Shown: piece by piece, positions 17,512 to 28,663 of the stretch
Numbering within the stretch: position 1 is the stretch's first letter
Layout: the number at the start of each line of letters is the position of its first letter
Source: Variovorax paradoxus
GTDB taxonomy: Bacteria; Pseudomonadota; Gammaproteobacteria; Burkholderiales; Burkholderiaceae_C
NCBI RefSeq assembly: GCF_009498455.1
Contig: NZ_CP045644.1
Location: 6,823,001-6,887,000 of the forward strand
Direction: 5' to 3'
DNA: 64,000 bases
Notes under the pieces: generated by a model
What the model saw: the letters and a program-made list of their open reading frames with translations, nothing else
Told to the model about the DNA's origin: nothing
Database searches by the model: none
Translations under genes and position numbers: made by a program

Positions 17512-17532
17512 CGCGTATGAGTGCTATACGCG
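17512..17532. promoter_or_regulatory. Palindrome upstream of guaD, possible LysR-type site
   Basis: CGCGTAT (17512-17518) and ATACGCG (17526-17532) are perfect inverted arms with a 7-nt spacer, containing a T-N11-A core. The site lies about 48 nt before the guaD start codon. LysR binding is inferred; the LysR gene at 35079-36074 is the nearest candidate in the purine cluster. Confidence 0.4.
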
Positions 17533-17569
17533 GAACGCACTCTTCAGACGCAGGGACAGGGGGCGGCGT

Positions 17570-18685
17570 TCAGCGGCTCACCCGCCCCTGCACGCCCTCG
17601 GCGAGCCAGTTCATCTGCAGGATCTGCTCGTCGCTCAGCTGCGCGCCCTTGGCGATCGCAACGCGGCTTTCGTTGTCGCGCACGTCGCCCGCCACCGCAC
17701 GGAACGGCTGCAGCTTGCCCGCCGCGATGTCCTGCTGGCGCGCCAACACCTCCTGCTGCACGGCCTTCGGCACCTTCGTGCCGAAGTCGCCGACGCGGAT
17801 CATTCCTTCCTTCACGCCGCCCCAGAGGTTGCCGCTCTTCCAGGTGCCGTCGAGCACCGCCTTCGCGCGCTGCGTGTAGTAGCCGCCCCACTGGTGCGTG
17901 ACGGCGACGATCTGCGCGTCGGGCGCGATCTTGCGCATGTCGGAGTGATACGCCACAGCCATCTTGCCGCGCTCCTGCGCAGCGGCCATCACGGCGGTGG
18001 AGCCCGTGTGGAAGGCGAGCACGTCGGCGTTCTGGTTGAACAGCGCCATCGCCGCGTCGCGCTCCTTCGGCGGATCGAACCACGCGTGGAGCCACACCAC
18101 GATCACCTTGGCCTTCGGGTTCACCGAGCGCATGCCGAGCGTGAAGGCGTTGATGCCCTGCAGCACCTCGGGAATCGGAAAGCCCGCCACGTAGCCGGCC
18201 ACGTTCGTCTTCGTCATGCGCCCGGCCGCGATGCCCGCGAGGTAGCGGCCCTCGTAGTAGCGGGCATTGGCGGTCGCCACATTGGGCGCGGTCTTGTAGC
18301 CGGTGATCGACTCGAACTTCACGCCGGGAAAGTCCTTCGCGACCTTCAGCGTCGGCTCCATGTAGCCGAAGCTGGGCGTGAAGATCAGCTGGCTGCCCTG
18401 CTGCGCGAGGTCGCGGATCACGCGCTCGGCATCGGCGCCCTCGGGCACGTTCTCGACGAAGGTGGTGTTCACGCGCGGGCCCAGCGCCGCCTCGACGGCC
18501 TTGCGGCCCTCTTCATGCTGGCGCACCCAGCCGGCATCGGTGACCGGCGTGACGTAGACAAAGCCGACCTTCAGCGCGTCCTTGGCCTGCGGCGGCTTCG
18601 GCGGTGCGGTCTGTGAAAAGGCGGGGGATAAAAAACAGGCGGTCACCCACGCCAGAACGGCGCGGCCCGCGAGGTTTTTGTACAT
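17570..18685 (-). CDS. BMP-family ABC transporter substrate-binding protein (orphan)
   Basis: A 371-residue exported protein with a Sec signal (residues 1-25, ending AFSQ). It belongs to the basic membrane protein/Med family (PF02608-type), whose members bind purine nucleosides or bases: VGFVYVTPVTDAGW, FTPSFGYMEPTLKVAKDFPGVKFESITGYKT, WLHAWFDPPKERDAA. It resembles the binding protein at 28664-29833 along its whole length but lacks a lipobox and an adjacent permease. Position next to guanine deaminase suggests a guanine- or guanosine-related ligand; it may use the ABC core at 29887-33504. Confidence 0.88.
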   Translation of the reverse strand: MYKNLAGRAVLAWVTACFLSPAFSQTAPPKPPQAKDALKVGFVYVTPVTDAGWVRQHEEGRKAVEAALGPRVNTTFVENVPEGADAERVIRDLAQQGSQLIFTPSFGYMEPTLKVAKDFPGVKFESITGYKTAPNVATANARYYEGRYLAGIAAGRMTKTNVAGYVAGFPIPEVLQGINAFTLGMRSVNPKAKVIVVWLHAWFDPPKERDAAMALFNQNADVLAFHTGSTAVMAAAQERGKMAVAYHSDMRKIAPDAQIVAVTHQWGGYYTQRAKAVLDGTWKSGNLWGGVKEGMIRVGDFGTKVPKAVQQEVLARQQDIAAGKLQPFRAVAGDVRDNESRVAIAKGAQLSDEQILQMNWLAEGVQGRVSR

Positions 18686-18714
18686 GGTGGTCCTCTACAT
18701 GGCCCCGGAAATGA

Positions 18715-18737
18715 CAAACCCCGCCGCAGGCCGGGGC
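18715..18737 (-). terminator. Possible terminator after the acylase gene
   Basis: On the minus strand CCCCG and CGGGG form a short stem followed by TTTGTCATTT, downstream of the penicillin acylase stop. The T-tract is weak. Confidence 0.35.
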
Positions 18738-18793
18738 GCCTGATGCGGGGTCGGGATTTTAGTGTGGCGCCGCCTGCGCGCCGTGCGCAGGGC

Positions 18794-21331
18794 CTATTCG
18801 CTCACCACCGCGCTGCGGTAGGCCGCGTCGCCCTTGATCTCGGCTTCGGAGAACGGCACCTTGAGCCACTTCCCGGCGCTGTAGGCGCGGGTGTAGTCGG
18901 CGTTGTGCGCCGAGGCCGGGTCGTCCGACTGCGAGAACGTCAGGAAGGTATGGGCTTCCACGCCGCTTTCAGGGAACCGCACGATCTGCATGTAGCTGTT
19001 GCCGTTCGGGTTGCCGTCCATGGTGTAGCCGCCCTTGTCGAGACGGTTCTCCGAGCACGCGATGGTGAAGTAGCCCGGGCCGCCGCAGCCGCCGTACAGC
19101 GGGATCTTCTGGCCGCCTCGGGTGGCGAACAGGTAGTCGCCGCGCTGCGCATCGAGTGCGAAGCCGCTGGCCTCCACGCGTGCGACAGCCGCGCCGAAGG
19201 CCTGCTGCAAAGCACTCGCGGCGCCCGCCTTCAGATCGCGTGGCGTGTGGATCGGATCGCTCGCGCTGAACGGCACGTTGTAGAGCGTGGCCGACGACTG
19301 CAGCGCCGCACGGTTCCAGAACTCGTCCCAGATGTGGGCGCCGCGCGCGCCGGTCACGCCGGTGTTGTTCCAGGTTCGCAGCGCCGCGCAGGCCGGCCCG
19401 GTGTCCACATCGCGTCCGATGGCTGCGCCGCCTTGCGGATCGGTCGCCACGCTGATCGTCGCCGTCGCGCACACCATGGCCAGCGCCTGGTCCTTGAACA
19501 GCTCGGCCGTCAACACACGGCTGTTGAGCACCATCTGCTTGACGATGTCGGACGTGGCCACCTTGCCAGCGTAGTTGTCGGTGCCGTCGAGGCGCCCCTG
19601 CGCCATGAGGTTGCCCAGTCGCGTGCGGAAGGTCACGGGGTCGGTGCCGGCCGGCCCCATGATGTCCGGGAAGCCGGTGAGCGGCGCCTTCGGGTTCGCC
19701 AGCCAGTAGCTGTCGTTCATGTTGGCCACGTAATCGTCGCGCAGCAGGCTCGGCATGCGGGCCGCACCGATGGCGCCCTTCTGCGCCGAGTCGGCGTCGG
19801 TCTGCCAGTCGCACTCGCTCTTCGAGCCGTCGAAGAACGGCACGCGCGGCAGCGAGCCGCCGGCCGCGGTGCCCAGCGGCGTCGTGCAGCTGGCCACCTG
19901 GGTGGGCGACACGTTGGGAATCGCGCCGATGTCGGCATACCAGGCCTTGGCCGCGCCGCGGCCTACCGCCACGGTGTTGACCCACGGAATGGCGGCTTCC
20001 TCGCGCTGGATGGCGATGAACTCGTCGAGCGACTTGGCCTGGTTCCAGCGCAGCCAGTTCTTGAAGGTGCGGTAGTTCTCGCCGTTGATGTCGCGGATCG
20101 CGAAGGCCGTGGTCTGGCTCCAGGCGAACGGCGCACCGAAGGCCGTGAGGTTGACCATCGGTCCGTACTCCGACTTGTAGAGCGTGCGCGTCACCGGCGC
20201 CACGCTGCCGTCGGCCTGCTTCACGTTGACGGTGATGTTCAGCGCCTGCATCTTCACGGCCTTGCCGTCGCGCATGTAGCTGGTCGGGTCGCCCGCCGCG
20301 AGTTTCAGTTCGTAGAAGCCGAAGCGCCGCGCGGTCGACACCGTGTGACTCCACGCGATGTTGTCGTTGAAGCCGATGAGGATCACCGGGATGCCGAGGA
20401 ACGAGGTGCCGCTGATGTTGAGCTGGCCCGGGATCGTGAGTTGCGCCTGGTAGAAGCGGTCGGGCCCGCGCCAGTACCAGTGCGGGTTGCCGAAGAGCAG
20501 CGGACTGCTGTCACCGGTCGCGGCCGTGCCGAAGCCGATCATGTTGCTGCCCACGCCCTCCTTGCCGCCGACCTGCAGCTCGGGCAGGGGCACGCTGACC
20601 GCCGCCAGCTGCAGCGCGGCCTTCTTTGCGCCGCTGCGCGCGGCCATCTTGGTGGGCGCTGCCGGTGCGGGTGCGATCGCATTGGCGATGTTCGGCAAGA
20701 AGTTGCTGTAGCCACCCGCGAGGTTGGCCGCGTACATGCGGCGGTAGATGTCCTCGGCGGTGATGGGCTTCACCCAGGCTTCGCTGCGGCAGGCTTCGTG
20801 CGCCGTGCCGCTGGCCTTCACGTCGCGCACGTAGCGGTTGTAGCCGGCGGCGAAGCCCTCGACCAGTTGCTTCAGGTTGTCGGGCTGGGCCGCGATCATC
20901 TTCGTGAGCACATCGGCCGAGATCACCTGCTTGTGGAAGAAGTCGGAGTCGATGTTCTTCGGCCGCGCGATGGTGCTGCTGGCCACGAGCTGCGCGTCGC
21001 CGCCGAGGTACTGCGAACGCTCGCCGCGGTAGGTCAGGAACGAATCGGCCATCGTGCACAGGTCGTCTTCGGCCTGCGCAAAACCGTAGCCGTAGCCCAC
21101 GCCGGGCCAGTTGTCGGCCTTGATGTGCGGCACGCCCATCGCGGTGCGGCGGATCTCGGCCTTGTAGGTGCCTTCGGCCGGTGGGTTGGTGGGCGGGTTG
21201 CCGGCGCCGGGAAAGAACGGGAACCCGCCGCCCCCTCCTCCACCACCGCCGCCGCAGGCGGTGAGCATGGCCGCCGTGGCCAGCGCAAGCAGGGACAGCG
21301 GCATGGCGCCGCGCGAGGATGTCTGTCTCAT
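18794..21331 (-). CDS. Penicillin acylase-family lipoprotein (possible N-acyl homoserine lactone acylase)
   Basis: An 845-residue Ntn-hydrolase precursor of the penicillin amidase family. The lipobox MLTAC at about residues 22-26 is followed by ten glycines, so the enzyme is probably membrane-anchored. The alpha-subunit block RRTAMGVPHIKADNW and YGYGFAQAEDDLC are typical, and the autocatalytic Ser-Asn start of the beta subunit is in GVGSNMIGFG. Further blocks are GNPHWYWRGPDRFYQAQL and the FNDNIAWSHTV segment. The group cleaves N-acyl bonds, including those of acyl-homoserine lactones, which would make it a quorum-quenching candidate; the substrate is not readable. It lies downstream of an AraC regulator on the same strand. 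Confidence 0.9.
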   Translation of the reverse strand: MRQTSSRGAMPLSLLALATAAMLTACGGGGGGGGGGFPFFPGAGNPPTNPPAEGTYKAEIRRTAMGVPHIKADNWPGVGYGYGFAQAEDDLCTMADSFLTYRGERSQYLGGDAQLVASSTIARPKNIDSDFFHKQVISADVLTKMIAAQPDNLKQLVEGFAAGYNRYVRDVKASGTAHEACRSEAWVKPITAEDIYRRMYAANLAGGYSNFLPNIANAIAPAPAAPTKMAARSGAKKAALQLAAVSVPLPELQVGGKEGVGSNMIGFGTAATGDSSPLLFGNPHWYWRGPDRFYQAQLTIPGQLNISGTSFLGIPVILIGFNDNIAWSHTVSTARRFGFYELKLAAGDPTSYMRDGKAVKMQALNITVNVKQADGSVAPVTRTLYKSEYGPMVNLTAFGAPFAWSQTTAFAIRDINGENYRTFKNWLRWNQAKSLDEFIAIQREEAAIPWVNTVAVGRGAAKAWYADIGAIPNVSPTQVASCTTPLGTAAGGSLPRVPFFDGSKSECDWQTDADSAQKGAIGAARMPSLLRDDYVANMNDSYWLANPKAPLTGFPDIMGPAGTDPVTFRTRLGNLMAQGRLDGTDNYAGKVATSDIVKQMVLNSRVLTAELFKDQALAMVCATATISVATDPQGGAAIGRDVDTGPACAALRTWNNTGVTGARGAHIWDEFWNRAALQSSATLYNVPFSASDPIHTPRDLKAGAASALQQAFGAAVARVEASGFALDAQRGDYLFATRGGQKIPLYGGCGGPGYFTIACSENRLDKGGYTMDGNPNGNSYMQIVRFPESGVEAHTFLTFSQSDDPASAHNADYTRAYSAGKWLKVPFSEAEIKGDAAYRSAVVSE

Positions 21332-21426
21332 GGATGTCTCCGGTTGATGCTCTCTTGATGGAGCTCCGCCAGCTTAGGCAGGGAGACCGGCTGCGGCTTG
21401 AACGCAGCCGCTGTCCTGCGGGAGAC

Positions 21427-22236
21427 TCAGTGGACGGTCGCGTCGCCCCACGCGTGCGACGCGTGCGCGTCGGCCGTCACGCGCACCTGGTTCGCTAGGA
21501 ACGACGGCGACAGGCCGAAGTAGCGCTGAAAGGTGCGGCTCATGTGCGCCGCGTCGGTGAAGCCGCTGACCAGCGCCACGTCGGTCAGCGGGCGGCGTTC
21601 GGTGAACTGCTGCACCGTGCGGCGCACCTTGGTCCACAGCGCATAGCGCTTGATCGACACGCCCACCTGCTGCGCGAACAGATGCGTGAGCCGGTCGGGC
21701 GAGAGGAAGGCGAGCGCCGACAGCTCGCGCAGCGGAATCTGCCCCGCATGCGCGCGGATGGCCTGCAGTACACGCTCGATGCGGGGGTCGATGGCCGCCT
21801 TCAGCTCGGGGCTCTCGGTGATCGACGTGACCAGCGTCGAACTCAGCCTCTGCAGGCGCCGGTCGGACAGCGCGCCATGCTGCGCCGGTTCGAAGTCGTC
21901 GCGCGTGCGACCGAAGCGGCGCGCATCGATCGGCTGGATGCCGTGGCCGCCCATGTGCCGCGACAGCATGCGGTAGGCGCTGGAGGCCGGGTCGAGGTTG
22001 AGCGACAGCAGCCCGCAGCCGTCGACGTCGAGGCGGCGCGACACATGCGGCGCCACCAGCGCGGCGGTGCAGCGCACGCGCGTACCGTCGACCGCCTCGA
22101 GCGTGAAGGGGCGGCCGCTCACCGACGCCAGCAGCGTGGCCGACGAACGGGCCGTGAGTCCCGACTGGATCGCCGGGGTGATGTAGAGGAACCTGTCGTC
22201 CCACAGGTGCAGGGAGTTGTGCCGCGTAATGGTCAT
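21427..22236 (-). CDS. AraC-family transcriptional regulator
   Basis: A 269-residue regulator with a C-terminal AraC domain (about 160-260), including LSPDRLTHLFAQQVGVSIKRYALWTKVRR and GFTDAAHMSRTFQRYFGLSPS. The N-terminal half is a cupin-like sensor with no recognised ligand signature. The start at 22236 (MTITRHNSLHLWDD) is chosen because residues further upstream are Arg/Cys-rich and look non-coding. It precedes the acylase gene by 95 nt on the same strand and may control it. Confidence 0.85.
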   Translation of the reverse strand: MTITRHNSLHLWDDRFLYITPAIQSGLTARSSATLLASVSGRPFTLEAVDGTRVRCTAALVAPHVSRRLDVDGCGLLSLNLDPASSAYRMLSRHMGGHGIQPIDARRFGRTRDDFEPAQHGALSDRRLQRLSSTLVTSITESPELKAAIDPRIERVLQAIRAHAGQIPLRELSALAFLSPDRLTHLFAQQVGVSIKRYALWTKVRRTVQQFTERRPLTDVALVSGFTDAAHMSRTFQRYFGLSPSFLANQVRVTADAHASHAWGDATVH

Positions 22237-22330
22237 GCCGCCTCGCTTGGTCTTGTCTCTTGCGCTTGTCTCGCGGCGGATTCTCACGCATTGCGGCCAC
22301 GGCCCCGGCAAGGGCCCGCGCTCAGCGGGG

Positions 22331-23284
22331 TCAGCGGGGCTGCACCGTCTGCAACTGCGCGTGCTGGCGCACCGCCTCCAGCAGCAGCGTGGCCAGCCGG
22401 CTCGCCGGCGCCTCGGCGCGGGCCTGCGCGCGGTACAGCACGAGCGAGATCTGCGGCAACGCCGGCAGCGAAAGCACCGAGCGGTCGAGCGTGCGCACAT
22501 GCGAGGGCAGCCCGAACGGCGTGCGCACGGTCAGGCCCAGGCCGGCCGAGGTCGCGGCCCACAGCGCGGCCAGGCTGGCACTTCCGAAGGCGCGGCGCCA
22601 CGGCAGGCCGGCGCGGTCGAGCGCGGTGATGACGATCTCGCGCAGCGGGCACGGGGCGTCGAGCATGATGAGCGGCAGCGGCTCCTTGCTCTTGACCGCG
22701 CGAACGCCCGCGCGGTGCTCGCGCTCGGTCCACCAGGGCGCATCGACGCGCTCGGGCGCGGTCGGGCCGATCCACAGCAGCGGCAGCCGCGCCACGCGCT
22801 CGGCATACGGCGACAGCGGCTGGTCGCCCGCGTCCCATGCGAGTGCCAGGTCGAGCTGGCCGAGTTCGAGCCGCTCGCGCAGCTCGCCACTGCGGGCCAC
22901 GCAGGCCTCGATGCGCACCTTGGGGTGTGCGCGCGCAAAGCGGCCGAGCACGGCGGGCAGCAGCGTCTCGCCGAAGTCTTCCTGCAGGCCCAGCCGCACC
23001 CAGCCCTGCAGGTCGACGCCGCGCAGGGCGGCGCTGGCCTCGTCGTTGAGTTCGAGCATGCGGTGCGCGTAGGCCAGCAGCGTTTCGCCGGCATCGGTGA
23101 GCGCCAGGCCCCGGCCCTCCTTGCGGAACAGCACGGTGCCGGCCTGCGCCTCCAGCTTCTTGAGCTGCGCGCTCACGGCCGAGGTCGAGCGGCCCAGCTT
23201 GTCGGCCGCGCGCGCATAGCTGCCGAGCGCCATGCCGGTGGAGAAGGTGCGCAGCACGTCGAGATCGAACATCACCTGGGTCAT
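22331..23284 (-). CDS. LysR-family transcriptional regulator
   Basis: A 317-residue LysR regulator. The winged helix-turn-helix covers about residues 5-65 (DLDVLRTFSTGMALGSYARAADKLGRSTSAVSAQLKKLE), followed by a periplasmic-binding-fold effector domain. Start 23284 (MTQVMFDLDVL) gives the normal short N-terminus. It is divergent to an MFS transporter gene 104 nt away, the classic arrangement for control of that transporter. Confidence 0.9.
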   Translation of the reverse strand: MTQVMFDLDVLRTFSTGMALGSYARAADKLGRSTSAVSAQLKKLEAQAGTVLFRKEGRGLALTDAGETLLAYAHRMLELNDEASAALRGVDLQGWVRLGLQEDFGETLLPAVLGRFARAHPKVRIEACVARSGELRERLELGQLDLALAWDAGDQPLSPYAERVARLPLLWIGPTAPERVDAPWWTEREHRAGVRAVKSKEPLPLIMLDAPCPLREIVITALDRAGLPWRRAFGSASLAALWAATSAGLGLTVRTPFGLPSHVRTLDRSVLSLPALPQISLVLYRAQARAEAPASRLATLLLEAVRQHAQLQTVQPR

Positions 23285-23388
23285 TGCAGTCCTTGCGTCG
23301 GTTCTTTCATCGTCCTGAATTTCGGGACGATTCACCCATTATTTTCTGATTTTCAAAACCTTTGCGGCGGCGGACACTGCGCCGCAAC

Positions 23389-25820
<2,432 letters not shown>

Positions 25821-25941
25821 TCAAATCGGGCCGCGCAGGATGCGATAGGCTTGGACCCCGGCAGGCCCGGCATCGGGTGTGTTCCCTCCAATCCGCGCCC
25901 AGCGTGCTTTTATGCCCTGGCGCCGTCCTTGATCGAATCGC

Positions 25942-26457
25942 ATGACCCTACAAAACGCCTTCACCCGCGAAGACCTGCTGCGCTGCAGCCGCGGCGAACT
26001 GTTCGGCCCCGGCAACGCACAGCTGCCCGCCCCGAACATGCTGATGGTGGACCGCATCACCCACATCAGCGCCGAGGGCGGCACCTATGGCAAGGGCGAA
26101 CTCACGGCCGAACTCGACATCACGCCCGACCTGTGGTTTTTCGCCTGCCACTTCGAGGGCGACCCGGTCATGCCGGGCTGCCTGGGCCTGGACGCCATGT
26201 GGCAGCTGGTCGGCTTCTTCCTTGGCTGGCAAGGCCTGCCGGGCCGCGGCCGCGCCCTGGGCTCGGGCGAAGTGAAGTTCACGGGCCAGGTCTTGCCGAC
26301 CGCCAAGCTCGTCACCTACAGCATCCAGATCAAGCGCGTGCTCAAGGGCAAGCTCAACCTGGCCATCGCCGACGGCTCGGTGAGCGTCGACGGCCGCCAG
26401 ATCTACACCGCCGAGGGCCTGCGGGTCGGCGTATTCACTTCCACCGACAACTTCTGA
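25942..26457 (+). CDS. fabA: 3-hydroxydecanoyl-ACP dehydratase/isomerase
   Basis: A 171-residue hot-dog fold enzyme of typical FabA length. The active-site His70 is in [23 protein letters not shown] and the catalytic Asp84 in LGLDAMW. It dehydrates 3-hydroxydecanoyl-ACP and isomerises trans-2- to cis-3-decenoyl-ACP, the branch point of anaerobic-type unsaturated fatty acid synthesis. It is followed 10 nt later by fabB, forming the classical fabAB operon. The 232-nt upstream region contains its promoter; no FabR-type palindrome was identified with confidence. Confidence 0.95.
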   Translation: MTLQNAFTREDLLRCSRGELFGPGNAQLPAPNMLMVDRITHISAEGGTYGKGELTAELDITPDLWFFACHFEGDPVMPGCLGLDAMWQLVGFFLGWQGLPGRGRALGSGEVKFTGQVLPTAKLVTYSIQIKRVLKGKLNLAIADGSVSVDGRQIYTAEGLRVGVFTSTDNF

Positions 26458-26467
26458 GGGTTTCGCC

Positions 26468-27688
26468 ATGCGACGCGTCGTCATCACCGGTCTGGGCATC
26501 GTTTCGTGCCTGGGCAACGACAAGGAGACCGTCTCCGCCAACCTGCGCGCCAGCCGCCCCGGCATCCGGTTCCAGCCGGCCTATGCCGAGATGGGCCTGC
26601 GCAGCCAGGTGGCCGGCTCCATCGACCTTCCCCTCGAAGACCTCATCGACCGCAAGCTGTATCGCTTCGTCGGCCACGCGGCGGCGTATGCCTACCTGGC
26701 CATGAAGGACGCCATTGCCGATGCCGGCCTGACCGAGGAGCAGGTGTCCAACCCGCGCACCGGCCTCATCGCCGGCTCGGGCGGCGCCTCCACGCTGAAC
26801 CAGATGGAAGCGCTCGACCTGCTGCGCGAAAAGGGCGTCAAGCGCGTCGGCCCCTACCGCGTGACGCGGACCATGAGCAGCACCGTGTCCGCCTGCCTGG
26901 CCACGCCCTTCAAGATCAAGGGCCTGAACTACTCCATCGCGTCGGCCTGCGCCACCAGCGCGCACTGCATCGGCAACGCCATGGAGCAGATCCAGATGGG
27001 CAAGCAGGACATCGTGTTCGCCGGCGGCGGTGAAGAAGAGCACTGGACCCAGTCGTTCCTGTTCGACGCCATGGGCGCGCTGTCCACCAAGTACAACGAC
27101 ACGCCCGAAAAGGCCTCGCGCGCCTACGACGCCGGGCGCGACGGTTTCGTCATCGCCGGCGGCGGCGGCATGGTGGTGGTCGAGGCGCTCGACCACGCAC
27201 TGGCACGCGGCGCAAAAATCTACGCCGAAATCGTCGGCTACGGCGCCACCTCCGACGGCTACGACATGGTCGCGCCCAGTGGCGAAGGCGCCGTGCGCTG
27301 CATGCAGATGGCCATGTCCACCGTCGACACGCCCATCGATTACCTCAACACCCACGGCACCTCGACGCCCGTCGGCGACGCCATGGAAATGAAGGGCGTG
27401 CGCGAGGTCTTCGGCGACAAGGCGCCGGCCATCAGCTCCACCAAGAGCCTGTCGGGCCACTCGCTGGGCGCCGCCGGCGTGCACGAGGCGATCTACTGCC
27501 TGCTGATGATGGAAGGCAACTTCATGGCCGGCTCCGCCAACATCGAAGCGCTCGACCCCGAAGTGGCCGACATGCCGATCCTCACCGCGACGCGCGAGAA
27601 CGCCACCGTCGACACCGTGATGAGTAACAGCTTCGGCTTCGGCGGCACCAACGCCACGCTGGTGCTCAAGCGCTGGAAGGACGCGTAA
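26468..27688 (+). CDS. fabB: Beta-ketoacyl-ACP synthase I
   Basis: A 406-residue condensing enzyme with the Cys-His-His triad: Cys161 in [14 protein letters not shown], His in [11 protein letters not shown] and His in [13 protein letters not shown]. Length and motifs match FabB, which elongates cis-3-decenoyl-ACP. Second gene of the fabAB operon. The paired arrangement makes FabB more likely than FabF. Confidence 0.93.
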   Translation: MRRVVITGLGIVSCLGNDKETVSANLRASRPGIRFQPAYAEMGLRSQVAGSIDLPLEDLIDRKLYRFVGHAAAYAYLAMKDAIADAGLTEEQVSNPRTGLIAGSGGASTLNQMEALDLLREKGVKRVGPYRVTRTMSSTVSACLATPFKIKGLNYSIASACATSAHCIGNAMEQIQMGKQDIVFAGGGEEEHWTQSFLFDAMGALSTKYNDTPEKASRAYDAGRDGFVIAGGGGMVVVEALDHALARGAKIYAEIVGYGATSDGYDMVAPSGEGAVRCMQMAMSTVDTPIDYLNTHGTSTPVGDAMEMKGVREVFGDKAPAISSTKSLSGHSLGAAGVHEAIYCLLMMEGNFMAGSANIEALDPEVADMPILTATRENATVDTVMSNSFGFGGTNATLVLKRWKDA

Positions 27689-27792
27689 GAAGAACGCCTG
27701 CCGGCCCCGTCGCGCTTGCGACGATGGGCCCGCAGGTGCTTCGCTAGACTGGGTTTTCCGTGCTTCCATCCACCGCGCGAGGAGACAGACCC

Positions 27793-28194
27793 ATGGCGAT
27801 CGACAACACCCTTTCCACCTGGCACCGGCTCGTCAAGTCACGCGACGTCGCGGGGCTCGATGCCCTGCTGGCCGACGACGCCGTCTTCCTGTCGCCCGTG
27901 GTGCACCGGCCGCAGGTCGGCAAGGCCATCACCCAGCAGTACCTCGCCGCGGCGTTCCAGGTCTTCTTCAACGAGAGCTTCCGCTACGTGCGTGAGCTCC
28001 AGGGCCCGAACGATGCGGTGCTCGAGTTCGAACTCGAGCTGGACGGCATCGCCATCAACGGCGTCGACATGATGAAGTGGAACGCCGACGGGCAGATCAC
28101 CGAGTTCAAGGTGATGCTGCGCCCGCTGAAGGCAGTGAACCTGATCCACCAGAAGATGGCGGCGCAGTTGCAGGCGGCTGCCCCGCAAGCCTGA
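27793..28194 (+). CDS. Nuclear transport factor 2-like (SnoaL-type) protein
   Basis: A 133-residue protein with an NTF2-like cone fold pattern: an N-terminal helix (WHRLVKSRDVAGLDALLADDAVFLSP) and a C-terminal sheet (MMKWNADGQITEFKVMLRPLKAVNLIHQKM). The family includes isomerases, dehydratases and ligand-binding proteins, so no reaction is assigned. GGAGA lies 7 nt before ATG 27793, which decides the start. It stands alone, 104 nt after fabB, and converges with the small secreted protein gene. Confidence 0.8.
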   Translation: MAIDNTLSTWHRLVKSRDVAGLDALLADDAVFLSPVVHRPQVGKAITQQYLAAAFQVFFNESFRYVRELQGPNDAVLEFELELDGIAINGVDMMKWNADGQITEFKVMLRPLKAVNLIHQKMAAQLQAAAPQA

Positions 28195-28205
28195 GCCCGC
28201 TCAGG
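28190..28205. terminator. Short hairpin between convergent genes
   Basis: CCTGAG-CCCG-CTCAGG spans both convergent stop codons. No T-tract follows, so an intrinsic terminator role is weakly supported. Confidence 0.3.
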
Positions 28206-28578
28206 GGCAGGCCAGTTCCGTCTTGGCCACGGCACACAGCCGTGCTTTCTCGGGCACGGGCAACGTGAACCCCGGCATCAACCCGTCCAGCCGCAGCACC
28301 GCCGGGTAAAGCCGCGCATCCTGCGGGTTCTTGCGGTAGGCGCGCAGCACCAGCTGCTGGCCTTCCTTGCCGCAATGCTGGCGCTGCTGGCGCGCCACTT
28401 CCTTGTCGTGCGCCGACCCGTCGCCATTGAATTCGCCGGCGAAGTGAAAGCACATTTCCGCATCGTCCACAGCCTTGCGCAAGCGCTGCTCGTCTTTCGA
28501 GAACGTCGGCGGTGCGGCGAACGACATCGACACGGCCAGCAGTGCCGCACCTGCGGCCATGACTCCTTGCAGCTTCAT
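28201..28578 (-). CDS. Small secreted protein of unknown function
   Basis: A 125-residue protein with a Sec signal (MAAGAALLAVSMSFAA, cleavage near residue 22) and three cysteines in the mature part plus one near the C-terminus, so disulfides are likely in the periplasm. I recognise no family. It lies 85 nt downstream of the BMP binding protein gene with a terminator between them, so it is probably transcribed separately. Confidence 0.65.
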   Translation of the reverse strand: MKLQGVMAAGAALLAVSMSFAAPPTFSKDEQRLRKAVDDAEMCFHFAGEFNGDGSAHDKEVARQQRQHCGKEGQQLVLRAYRKNPQDARLYPAVLRLDGLMPGFTLPVPEKARLCAVAKTELACP

Positions 28579-28601
28579 GAGATGAACCTCTTGTCCGAAT
28601 G

Positions 28602-28629
28602 AAAAAAGGGCCGTCCGCAGACGACCCTT
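28602..28629 (-). terminator. Intrinsic terminator after the BMP/ABC operon
   Basis: On the minus strand AAGGGTCGTC pairs with GACGGCCCTT (one G-U) around TGCG and is followed by a T-tract. It lies 35 nt after the stop of the BMP binding protein gene. Confidence 0.85.
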
Positions 28630-28663
28630 CTCGTGGCAATCGCCGAAGCGATCGATCCAATGA

